From: Cytobacillus firmus
GTDB taxonomy: Bacteria; Bacillota; Bacilli; Bacillales; Cytobacillaceae
Assembly (NCBI RefSeq): GCF_023657595.1
Contig: NZ_CP098323.1
Span: forward strand, 2,008,001 to 2,072,000
Length of the DNA stretch: 64,000 nt
Direction of reading: 5' to 3'
Shown here: piece by piece, positions 7,459-14,314 of the stretch
Position numbering within the stretch: the stretch's first letter is position 1
Layout: each line of letters begins with the position of its first letter
Notes under the pieces: model-generated
Databases searched by the model: none
What the model was told of the DNA's origin: nothing
Seen by the model: only the letters and a program-made list of their open reading frames with translations
Position numbers and translations under genes: made by a program

Positions 7459-7791
7459 ATGCCAAAGGTGAAACTTCATGTGGATGGGGAGATTGTGGAG
7501 AAGCAAGTAAAGGATAATGCCAATTTGGTTGTTCTGGCAGGGATCCGCCAATTTCCAGAATTAAAATATGGCTGTGGCATGGGAAGATGCACAAAATGCA
7601 CTTGTATTGTTTTAAACGGGGGAGATGATCTCGCGCCGCCAAATTGGAAGGAAGAAAAAATGCTTGGCGATAAAGTGAAAGAAGGATACCGGTTAACTTG
7701 TCAGATGACTATCCAAAGTGATATTGAAATATCCCAGGAAAATATCTCTGTTAAACCTCCCAAGAAAACAACTGCAGCTATTTCAAAATAG
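7459..7791 (+). CDS. 2Fe-2S ferredoxin 1 (plant-type)
   Basis: This 110-residue protein has the [2Fe-2S] ligand set C39-x4-C44-x2-C47 and C81 in the order typical of plant/adrenodoxin-type ferredoxins (YGCGMGRCTKC, then RLTCQ). The lysine-rich C-terminal tail of about 20 residues is longer than usual. It should pass single electrons to an oxygenase or oxidase. The closest candidate is the diiron oxidase gene at 8848, because no Rieske or P450 gene is in the window. A creatininase-family gene follows 62 bases downstream of its stop, so the two may be cotranscribed despite the operator between them. Confidence 0.9.
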   Translation: MPKVKLHVDGEIVEKQVKDNANLVVLAGIRQFPELKYGCGMGRCTKCTCIVLNGGDDLAPPNWKEEKMLGDKVKEGYRLTCQMTIQSDIEISQENISVKPPKKTTAAISK

Positions 7792-7812
7792 TTTTTTATT
7801 TTTATTATTTAG

Positions 7813-7828
7813 TGGTATACAAAATACC
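7813..7828. promoter_or_regulatory. GntR operator in front of the creatininase-family gene
   Basis: TGGTATACAAAATACC carries the GTATAC core with a partly symmetric GGTAT/ATACC pair. It overlaps the GTG codon (7812) of the maximal open frame, which argues that translation starts downstream at ATG 7854. Confidence 0.65.
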
Positions 7829-7853
7829 GAAGAATAAGCGGGGTAATAAGAAA

Positions 7854-8624
7854 ATGAATTGTTATGAGCTTACCAAGATGACATGGAAGGAAGTCGAGAA
7901 ATCCTTAGAAAATGCAGAGTTTGCTATAATTCCGGTCGGAGCACATGAGCAGCATGGGCCTCATATGGCGGAAAGCTGTGATGCAGTGCTCGCGGAAAGA
8001 ATGGCATTTAAACTGGGGCAAAGAATGTTTCCTTATGCTATTGTGACACCAACAGTTAATATGGGTGTTTCCGAGCATCACATTCATTTTCCCGGAACCA
8101 TCACCCTTCAGCCGTCTACTTTGATTGCTGTTCTGAAAGATATGGTCTCTTCACTGAAACAGCATGGCATCAAGAAGTTTCTGTTTTTGAATTCCCATGG
8201 CGGAAACCAATCTACACTGAATCTCGCAGCAATGACTATCACGAAGGAATTAGAAGTAGAAGTCTACTATGCAAAGACTACTGCCTCTGCCAGGGAATCT
8301 ATCGGAAAATATGTTAAATCCCCTCTATTTGGCCACAGCTGCGAAAGGGAGGTATCTGAAGCTCTGTATCTGGCTCCGGAACTGGTCAGAAAGGACCTTT
8401 TGGAAAAAGGAGAAATCAAGCAAGGCGGCAGATGGGAAAAGCTCCGTCCGGGGAAGGCTGTCCAGGGATTTTATTTTTACGAAGAAATGACTGGAAACGG
8501 CTGTATAGGTGATGCCCGGCAAGGGAGCAGGGAAATCGGAGAGCAAATTGTAGAGGAAGCTTTGGATCATCTTACTGAGGAGCTTTCTGAACTGCTTGAT
8601 TTGAAAGAAGAACTTCCTTATTAA
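7854..8624 (+). CDS. Creatininase-family amidohydrolase
   Basis: The protein of about 256 residues has the creatininase-fold metal-ligand pattern: an early E in IIPVGAHEQHGPHMA, D in the SCDAV segment, H in the NSHGGN motif, and E in the GHSCEREVSEAL segment. Family members hydrolyse cyclic amides or formamides (creatinine, mycofactocin peptides, formamidopyrimidines) with two divalent metals. The GTG at 7812 lies inside an operator, so ATG 7854 is preferred, although its ribosome site (GCGGGG) is weak. In this cluster it could open a lactam or amide ring of the substrate, but that is inference. Confidence 0.82.
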   Translation: MNCYELTKMTWKEVEKSLENAEFAIIPVGAHEQHGPHMAESCDAVLAERMAFKLGQRMFPYAIVTPTVNMGVSEHHIHFPGTITLQPSTLIAVLKDMVSSLKQHGIKKFLFLNSHGGNQSTLNLAAMTITKELEVEVYYAKTTASARESIGKYVKSPLFGHSCEREVSEALYLAPELVRKDLLEKGEIKQGGRWEKLRPGKAVQGFYFYEEMTGNGCIGDARQGSREIGEQIVEEALDHLTEELSELLDLKEELPY

Positions 8625-8714
8625 TTCTAACAAACTAGCGGCGAGAAAAAATAATCTTTAAAAAATTCTAAAAATTGTGTTTACAATTAAAAAAGAATAG
8701 GTTATGATTTCATT

Positions 8715-8727
8715 AAGGTATACCAAA
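8715..8727. promoter_or_regulatory. GntR operator 1 of the diiron oxidase gene
   Basis: AAGGTATACCAAA contains the fully symmetric core GGTATACC and lies 120 bases before the ATG at 8848. Confidence 0.65.
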
Positions 8728-8786
8728 GACCAAAAACAAGATTAAATAGGGCTGAAAATTAGCAACCTATTATTTTTTAAAAGAAG

Positions 8787-8807
8787 TTTTGGTATACAAA
8801 ATATCAA
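8787..8807. promoter_or_regulatory. GntR operator 2 of the diiron oxidase gene
   Basis: TTTTGGTATACAAAATATC followed by AAA is one of the best matches in the regulon. With the site at 8715 it gives the oxidase gene a double operator about 70 bases apart. Confidence 0.7.
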
Positions 8808-8847
8808 ATGCCAATAGGCTACATAAATTTCGAGGAGGAGTTTACAC

Positions 8848-9579
8848 ATGCCAGAATTATTATCTAAAGATGAATTTCGCAAAGAACTAGAGGAAGCCAT
8901 TAAAGGAAACCACAGTCAGAAAGCTCCATTCACTGTAGCTTGGGCTGAAGGAAAACTGGAAAGAAAGCATTTTGCGAGATGGGCTGAAAATCATTACCAC
9001 TATGTAGGGCCTTTTGCTGACTACTTAGCGTACATCTATCACAACACTCCAACCGATCCGAAATTCGAAGCAGCAAAAGATTTCACTCTTCAAAATATGT
9101 ATGAAGAAGAAATTGCGGCCGACCGTCATACAGACTTGCTGATTCGTTTTGCAGAGGCATGCGGAACAACTCGCGAACGCGTAATTAATCCAGAAAACAT
9201 GGCACCGACTACACTAGGTCTTCAAAGCTGGTGCTATGCAGTTGCTGCCCGTGAAAACTTCGTTGTAGCTACAGCAGCTCTTGTTGTCGGCTTAGAGTCA
9301 CAGGTACCGGACATTTATCGAAAGCAGACTCCTGCTCTTCGTGCCCAATACGGATTTACAGATGAAGAAATCGAATTCTTCGATCTTCATATCGTATCCG
9401 ATGAAATCCATGGAGAACGCGGCTATAAGATTGTTTTAGATCATGCTGACACTCCTGAATTGCAGCAGCGCTGTCTGGAAGTCGTTCGCACAGGTGCGAA
9501 GATGCGCCGCATGTACATGGATGGCCTATGGAGAGAATATCTTGAACAGGATCTTGGCTCTTTAGTAGAAGCAAAATAA
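8848..9579 (+). CDS. Heme-oxygenase-like diiron oxidase (HDO; PqqC/TenA/CADD fold)
   Basis: The 243-residue all-helical protein belongs to the PqqC/TenA-like superfamily. It keeps a full set of putative diiron ligands: E87 and H94 (EEIAADRH), E150 (VVGLESQV), and H181, D185 and H188 (HIVSDEIH). The E-x6-H and H-x3-D-x2-H spacings equal those I recall for Chlamydia CADD, so a metal-dependent oxygenase is more likely than a PQQ synthase or thiaminase. HDOs perform N-oxygenation, decarboxylation or C-C fragmentation of amino or fatty acids. Two GTATAC operators precede it, an excellent ribosome site (GAGGAGGAG) is present, and an aldehyde dehydrogenase follows. The substrate is unknown. Confidence 0.85.
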   Translation: MPELLSKDEFRKELEEAIKGNHSQKAPFTVAWAEGKLERKHFARWAENHYHYVGPFADYLAYIYHNTPTDPKFEAAKDFTLQNMYEEEIAADRHTDLLIRFAEACGTTRERVINPENMAPTTLGLQSWCYAVAARENFVVATAALVVGLESQVPDIYRKQTPALRAQYGFTDEEIEFFDLHIVSDEIHGERGYKIVLDHADTPELQQRCLEVVRTGAKMRRMYMDGLWREYLEQDLGSLVEAK

Positions 9580-9701
9580 TATCTATTATCCAGGCCGTCA
9601 CACTAAATCTTGTCATCCGAGGTCTATGTGGCGGCCCTTTCTATAACCAGAGAATTTGGCGCAGTAAAGGGAGAAATAAACAGAGAGTAAGGTGATTTCA
9701 T

Positions 9702-11165
9702 TTGATTACAACAAAAGTAGAAACCTTCCATAATTATATTAATGGTGAATGGCAGGAATCCGGGAGCCAAAAGAAGTTTTATAGTGTTAACCCGGCAAAT
9801 ACTGAAGATGTCGTCGGCGTTTTTCAGGCATCCAATGAAACAGATGTCAAGCTGGCGATTGAAGCCGCGAAAGAAGCATTCCCGGGCTGGGCAAAGGCAG
9901 CGCCATCCAAGCGTGCAGCCATTTTAAACAAAGCAGCAGCATACCTTGAAGAAAATGCCGCCCAATTTGCAGAAGAACTGACAAGAGAAGAAGGGAAGCA
10001 TGTCAGTGATGCAAAAAATGAAGTGCTCCGTTCCGCACAGACGCTTCGTTATTATGCGGTTGAGGGACAAAGCTTCACAGGTGAAACCTTCCCTAATGAT
10101 GATCCCAAAATGAGAGTTTCAACGGAAAGAGAACCGCTCGGCGTTGTAAGTGTCATAACGCCATGGAACTTTCCAATCTCCATTGCGGCGAGAAAAATTG
10201 CTCCAGCATTAATTACAGGGAACACAGTTGTGTTCAAACCTTCATCAGATACCCCTCTAATTGCTGTCCGGCTTGTAGAAGCACTGCACGAGGCAGGTAT
10301 ACCAAAAGGGGTCTTAAACTTTGTTACAGGGAGGGCTTCCGATGTAGGTGATTTATTAGTCACCCACCCTGCCGTCAAGGCTGTTACATTCACAGGTTCA
10401 ACAGCTGCAGGTGAGGACATCCACAGCAAGAGCTCTTTCACCACCCGTACTCAAATGGAGCTTGGCGGCAAAAACCCGCTTTTAGTTATGGAAGATGCTG
10501 ACCTTGATCTGGCGGCAACATTAACAGTAAATGGCGGGTTTTCTTTAACAGGCCAAGCCTGCACTGGAACAAGCAGAGTAATTGTAATGAAGGAAGTAAA
10601 GGAAGCATTTGTAAACAAATTGATTGAAAAAACGAGTGCCCTTAAAATTGGCAGCGGCTTTGAAGAAGGAGTTAAAATTGGTCCGCTGGCAAATGAAAAG
10701 CAGCTGAAAAACGTTCTAAAGTATATTGAGGTTGGAAAAGAAGACGGTGCAGACCTTGTATATGGCGGTGAACAGCTGACTGAAGGCCAATATGAAAAAG
10801 GATATTTTGTTCAGCCTGCCATTTTTACGAATGTCAAACCGAATCACCGTATTGCCAGGGAAGAGATTTTTGGACCGGTTATTGCCGTGATCGAGGCAGA
10901 TACATATGAAGAAGCCATTGCGGTTGCAAATGACGTTGACTACGGATTATCTGCTTCCATCGTGACAAATAACTTAAAAATAGCCAGCCAGTTTACTAAA
11001 GACATCCAGGCAGGCACGGTAAAAGTGAACCGGACTACAACAGGCAACTTAATCAATGCTCCGTTTGGCGGATTAAAGCAATCAAGCACGGCTACTTTCC
11101 GGGAATCAGGAAGGGTTGGCCTGGAGTTTTTCACTCAAGTAAAAACCGTTTATATCGGCTATTAA
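9702..11165 (+). CDS. NAD(P)-dependent aldehyde dehydrogenase
   Basis: The 487-residue enzyme starts at a TTG after AAGGTGAT. It has the usual ALDH landmarks: TPWNFPI near residue 150, the coenzyme loop FTGSTAAG, the general base E253 in MELGGKNP and the catalytic cysteine C287 in GQACTGTSR, then EEIFGPV. The sequence around ELGGKNP and GQACTGTSR is closest, from memory, to the alpha-ketoglutarate-semialdehyde type (YcbD-like). It lies 122 bases after the diiron oxidase and 19 bases before the GlcG-like gene, so it probably oxidises an aldehyde formed by the pathway. The exact substrate is inference. Confidence 0.9.
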   Translation: MITTKVETFHNYINGEWQESGSQKKFYSVNPANTEDVVGVFQASNETDVKLAIEAAKEAFPGWAKAAPSKRAAILNKAAAYLEENAAQFAEELTREEGKHVSDAKNEVLRSAQTLRYYAVEGQSFTGETFPNDDPKMRVSTEREPLGVVSVITPWNFPISIAARKIAPALITGNTVVFKPSSDTPLIAVRLVEALHEAGIPKGVLNFVTGRASDVGDLLVTHPAVKAVTFTGSTAAGEDIHSKSSFTTRTQMELGGKNPLLVMEDADLDLAATLTVNGGFSLTGQACTGTSRVIVMKEVKEAFVNKLIEKTSALKIGSGFEEGVKIGPLANEKQLKNVLKYIEVGKEDGADLVYGGEQLTEGQYEKGYFVQPAIFTNVKPNHRIAREEIFGPVIAVIEADTYEEAIAVANDVDYGLSASIVTNNLKIASQFTKDIQAGTVKVNRTTTGNLINAPFGGLKQSSTATFRESGRVGLEFFTQVKTVYIGY

Positions 11166-11184
11166 AACTAAAGGAGAATGAAAG

Positions 11185-11664
11185 ATGAAAACAGCTTTAA
11201 AGCTTGAACTGGAAGAAGCAAAATTGATGATTGAAGCAGCAAAGGAAAAGTCTGCTGAAATCAATGTGTTTGAGACAATTGCGATTGTCGATGACGGCGG
11301 AAGTGTCATTGCCCTGGAACGCATGAATGGAGCAAGAATCACTGGCCCGGAAATTGCGATTGCTAAGGCATACACTGCCGCCGGCCACAAACGCTCCACC
11401 CACCTATTCAATAAAGAACCGAACGGGCCTGCCCTGCCTGGCAATGAGGCATTTGGCATTCAGCATATGCTTAATGGCAAATTTGCTGTGTTTGTCGGAG
11501 GGTTCCCAATTGTGGTAAATGGTGAGGTTGTTGGAGGAATCGGCATCAGCGGAGGAAACGGCGAGCAGGATACCGCTGTTGGGACTGCTGCACTAAAAGC
11601 CCTTCAAACTTACCTGGAAAAAGACGGCTATGAAGTCGTAACCGAAGCAGATATTAAAAAATAA
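11185..11664 (+). CDS. GlcG/HbpS-family protein (DUF336)
   Basis: This 159-residue protein has the family's GlcG/HbpS pattern: an N-terminal helix ending in VFETIAIVDDGG, the ARITGPEIAIAKAYTAA segment, and the glycine-rich GGFPIVVNGEVVGGIGISGG near the C-terminus. Members are found in glycolate, propanediol and aromatic-catabolism loci, and one branch binds heme. It has no signal peptide, so it acts in the cytoplasm. It lies 19 bases after the aldehyde dehydrogenase and is almost certainly cotranscribed with it. Its biochemical role is not established. Confidence 0.88.
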   Translation: MKTALKLELEEAKLMIEAAKEKSAEINVFETIAIVDDGGSVIALERMNGARITGPEIAIAKAYTAAGHKRSTHLFNKEPNGPALPGNEAFGIQHMLNGKFAVFVGGFPIVVNGEVVGGIGISGGNGEQDTAVGTAALKALQTYLEKDGYEVVTEADIKK

Positions 11665-11671
11665 TAGAAAG

Positions 11672-11709
11672 GGACCTCATTCGTTTTTAATAGTAGCGGA
11701 ATGAGGTCC
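11672..11709 (+). terminator. Stem-loop after the GlcG-like gene
   Basis: GGACCTCATTC (11672-11682) and GAATGAGGTCC (11699-11709) form a perfect 11-bp stem. The T run is short (TTCTTC), so some read-through into the ChrA pair is possible. Confidence 0.7.
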
Positions 11710-11747
11710 TTCTTCAGTCAGAAGCACCTAAAAAAGGGGAGGATCGC

Positions 11748-12344
11748 ATGAAGCCTTATCTTGAATTGGCGGTTGGATTTGCACGTACCGGTGTGACAGG
11801 GTATGGAGGAGGTCCCTCGACAATACCACTGATCGAATTTGAAGCAGTCAAGAAATATAAGTGGATGACGGAGGAGGAATTCGGAGAGACTCTGGCTCTA
11901 GCCAATACTTTGCCCGGACCGATTGCAACAAAGATGGCTGCCTATATCGGCTATAAAGTCAAAGGCAGTTTGGGTGCTACTGTAGCCATCCTTACGCATA
12001 TACTTCCTTCCATTATTGCCATGCTAGCCTTGCTGGGCGTTTTATACTCTTTCCGCCAGTCCCCAATTGTCAGTGGAATGGTGCAGGGAGTGACACCAGT
12101 GATCGGTTTTATGCTGGCAGAGATGGCCTATCGTTTTTACCAGAAAGGCAGCCAGGGGTTAGGATTGCCAAAAAACCTTATATTGGCCGCAGTGTCATTA
12201 ATTTTTGTGCAATTCTTGGAATGGCATCCCGGTATTTTAATTGCAATTATCTTAAGTACTGCTTTTTATATTGCCCACCGGAAAGAACAGGCGAATAAAA
12301 AGGTAGCTGAAGAGTACATGCCAGTAAGGGAGAAAAGTTCATGA
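11748..12344 (+). CDS. Half-size ChrA-type (CHR family) transporter, subunit A
   Basis: This 198-residue membrane protein covers one CHR domain, recognised by GYGGGPSTIPLIEFEAV, the WMTEEEFGETLALANTLPGP motif and IATKMAAYIGYKVKG. Half-size CHR proteins normally work as unequal pairs that substitute for full-length ChrA. The charged C-terminal tail (about residues 180-198) is cytoplasmic. It overlaps the next gene by an ATGA. CHR proteins are annotated as chromate transporters, but in this cluster the pair could move an organic anion. That suggestion rests on context only. Confidence 0.88.
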   Translation: MKPYLELAVGFARTGVTGYGGGPSTIPLIEFEAVKKYKWMTEEEFGETLALANTLPGPIATKMAAYIGYKVKGSLGATVAILTHILPSIIAMLALLGVLYSFRQSPIVSGMVQGVTPVIGFMLAEMAYRFYQKGSQGLGLPKNLILAAVSLIFVQFLEWHPGILIAIILSTAFYIAHRKEQANKKVAEEYMPVREKSS

Positions 12345-12871
12345 TCTATTGGGATATCTTTTGGGCATTTTTTATAGCGAATTTATTGGGTTACGGAGGG
12401 GGACCCGCAACAATTCCCCTCATACAAATTGAAGTAGTCAATAACAATGGCTGGATGACACTCGCTGAATTTGGGGATGTTCTCGCCATAGCCAATGCGC
12501 TGCCGGGTCCTATAGCAACCAAAATGGCCGGATTTATCGGTTATGAACTAGGCGGAGTATTGGGTGCGGCGGTGGCTTTAGCCGCAACCATCCTGCCATC
12601 CGCTTTGGCAGTGATTGTGCTGTTTAAGTTTGTGAATTTATTTAAAGATTCTCCTAAAGTGAAATTAATGACCAAATCCGTACAGCCGGTCATTGCGGTC
12701 CTTCTGGCTGTCATGGCCTATCAGTTCTTTATGTCAGCCTTCGAAAAAAGCGGAATGCTGCACCTTATACTTCTTGCAGCCGTCAGCTATTTAACATTAA
12801 TCAAATTCAAGGTTCATCCTTCTCTTGTTATATTCGGAGCCTTATTTTATGGAGGGATCTTTTTATCTTAA
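12341..12871 (+). CDS. Half-size ChrA-type transporter, subunit B
   Basis: The 176-residue partner of the preceding gene repeats the CHR signature (GYGGGPATIPLIQIEVV, WMTLAEFGDVLAIANALPGP, IATKMAGFIGYELGG). Start and stop codons overlap as ATGA, indicating translational coupling and a two-subunit transporter. The stop lies 15 bases before the second GntR gene, which therefore probably belongs to the same transcript. Confidence 0.88.
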   Translation: MIYWDIFWAFFIANLLGYGGGPATIPLIQIEVVNNNGWMTLAEFGDVLAIANALPGPIATKMAGFIGYELGGVLGAAVALAATILPSALAVIVLFKFVNLFKDSPKVKLMTKSVQPVIAVLLAVMAYQFFMSAFEKSGMLHLILLAAVSYLTLIKFKVHPSLVIFGALFYGGIFLS

Positions 12872-12886
12872 ACAGGCGGTGAAACA

Positions 12887-13573
12887 ATGGAAAAAATATG
12901 GGGGGAAAATAACTTAATATCTATACGCGAACATGCGTATTTGTATCTGAAAAAACTTATTTTAGAAGGAGAATACCAGGCAGGGGACAGACTGGTAGAA
13001 AGAGAACTTGCAGCCAAACTAAACATCAGCCGCACACCGATTAGGGAGGCGTTGTTCAGGCTGGAATCCCAGGGCTTCGTGAAAACAGTTCCCAGAAAAG
13101 GGGTGGTTATCTCCAATATCTCAGAGGATGAAGTATTGGAGGTATTTACGATTCTCGCTTCACTGGAAGTGCTGGCAGTAAAACTGGCAGCACAAAGAAT
13201 GGATACAGGTACACAACAAGAACTCGATCTCAAGATTAAGGAACTAATAGAGCTAAGTGAACAGGATGAAGAAAACTTCAATTCCGAACATATCCAGATG
13301 AACAGGCTGATTAATAAGGCATCCAAAAGCCCAAAGCTATATGAAATTCTATCAGGTTTGATTGATTTCATTCACATGGCTGCCAATATGGGATATGAAA
13401 CACCTGGGAGAAGAAAGGACTCATTAAAAGAACATATCGATATTATGAAAGCACTTCGCGATAAAGATGCCGAAATAGCGGAATACCTGATGAGGATTCA
13501 TATTGAAAACTCAAAGAAGGCCTATATGGCATATATTAACCGAATTAAAAAGAGAGGGACTGCTAAAAACTAA
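12887..13573 (+). CDS. GntR-family (FCD subfamily) transcriptional regulator 2
   Basis: The 228-residue paralog of the regulator at 260 has the same layout: a winged helix domain (about residues 10-75) then an FCD domain. A 28-residue block over the recognition helix and wing is identical between the two, while the FCD domains differ clearly. They should read the same operator but may respond to different ligands. The ATG follows AGGCGG and lies 15 bases after the ChrA subunit B gene. Two regulators with one DNA specificity suggest either stepwise induction by substrate and intermediate, or a duplicated operon pair. Confidence 0.93.
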   Translation: MEKIWGENNLISIREHAYLYLKKLILEGEYQAGDRLVERELAAKLNISRTPIREALFRLESQGFVKTVPRKGVVISNISEDEVLEVFTILASLEVLAVKLAAQRMDTGTQQELDLKIKELIELSEQDEENFNSEHIQMNRLINKASKSPKLYEILSGLIDFIHMAANMGYETPGRRKDSLKEHIDIMKALRDKDAEIAEYLMRIHIENSKKAYMAYINRIKKRGTAKN

Positions 13574-13620
13574 TAAATAATTAAAAGCTTAGTATTGTCT
13601 GAATATTATATTTATGGTAT

Positions 13621-13632
13621 ATTGTATACCAA
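13621..13632. promoter_or_regulatory. GntR operator upstream of ferredoxin 2
   Basis: ATTGTATACCAA lies 37 bases before the ferredoxin ATG, with an additional ATGGTAT half-site at 13614-13620. It matches the other regulon sites well. Confidence 0.7.
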
Positions 13633-13668
13633 GAACCAAGAAACGAAATCACAGGGAGGAATTCATTC

Positions 13669-14019
13669 ATGCCAAACATCCATTTTGTCAACAGCAGCAA
13701 AACTCTGGAAGTGCCTGAGGATTCTAATATATTAAGAATGTCGCTCCGCTATGATGGTGATCTGCCAAATCGCTGCGGCGGCGGTATTTGCGGCACATGT
13801 GTTTTTAAAACAGAAGAAGGGTCCGAATATCTGGACAACGTGAAAATCCAGGAAAGAAGAAAGCTGGGAGAAGAGTGGCTGGAAAAAGGCTACCGTTTAG
13901 GATGCCAGACTTTTGTAACAAAAGGGGATGTTACCATTTCCTGGGATGATAAAGTGACAGATCAGGTTAAGAAGAGAAAACCGGATAAATTGAAGCAAGC
14001 CGTCTCAACAGGAAAATGA
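13669..14019 (+). CDS. 2Fe-2S ferredoxin 2
   Basis: The 116-residue ferredoxin has cluster ligands C36-x4-C41-x2-C44 and C79 (NRCGGGICGTC, then RLGCQ). Its glycine-rich binding loop distinguishes it from ferredoxin 1. The C-terminus is lysine-rich, as in ferredoxin 1. It has its own operator immediately upstream. A second ferredoxin in the regulon suggests either two oxygenases or separate input and output partners of the diiron oxidase. No dedicated ferredoxin reductase is present in the window. Confidence 0.9.
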   Translation: MPNIHFVNSSKTLEVPEDSNILRMSLRYDGDLPNRCGGGICGTCVFKTEEGSEYLDNVKIQERRKLGEEWLEKGYRLGCQTFVTKGDVTISWDDKVTDQVKKRKPDKLKQAVSTGK

Positions 14020-14032
14020 GATTCCGAAGAAT

Positions 14033-14077
14033 GCATTCTGTAATGAAGGAACTTAGCTTCTGCACGTTACAGAATGC
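14033..14077. terminator. Long stem-loop between ferredoxin 2 and the 65-aa gene
   Basis: A perfect 11-bp inverted repeat (GCATTCTGTAA / TTACAGAATGC) encloses an inner GAAG/CTTC pair. No T run follows, so it may be an RNA-processing or stability element instead of a terminator. Confidence 0.5.
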
Positions 14078-14114
14078 AAAATAAATTTCCAATAATATAG
14101 AAGAAGGTGAAATT

Positions 14115-14312
14115 ATGTGGGTTTGCAGCACTCATTTAAAAGAAGCCATGCAAATATTAAAAACACCTCATATTCGAAAAGCTCCTTATGAAATTAAATG
14201 CTCACTTTGTGAAAATCAAGCTTTCGCCAAAGTGTATTATACTCACCGCTCATTTAAATTCACTAAACAACTTTATTCTTCATTAAAACAAAGTGTTTCC
14301 CAGGAGGCATAG
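14115..14312 (+). CDS. Small CxxC protein, 65 aa
   Basis: A small basic protein with a possible metal-binding knuckle: C4 near the N-terminus and CSLC in the middle (IKCSLCENQAFAKVYY). The ribosome site AAGAAGGTG precedes the ATG, and the stop lies 2 bases before the RidA gene, so it is in an operon with it. I do not recognise the family. The pattern fits the small zinc-ribbon-like proteins common in Bacillus genomes. Confidence 0.65.
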   Translation: MWVCSTHLKEAMQILKTPHIRKAPYEIKCSLCENQAFAKVYYTHRSFKFTKQLYSSLKQSVSQEA

Positions 14313-14314
14313 CG

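Noticed and set aside
10290-10305. GGTATACC inside the aldehyde dehydrogenase gene
   Set aside because: It encodes the conserved Gly-Ile-Pro-Lys segment of the enzyme and is explained by coding constraint.
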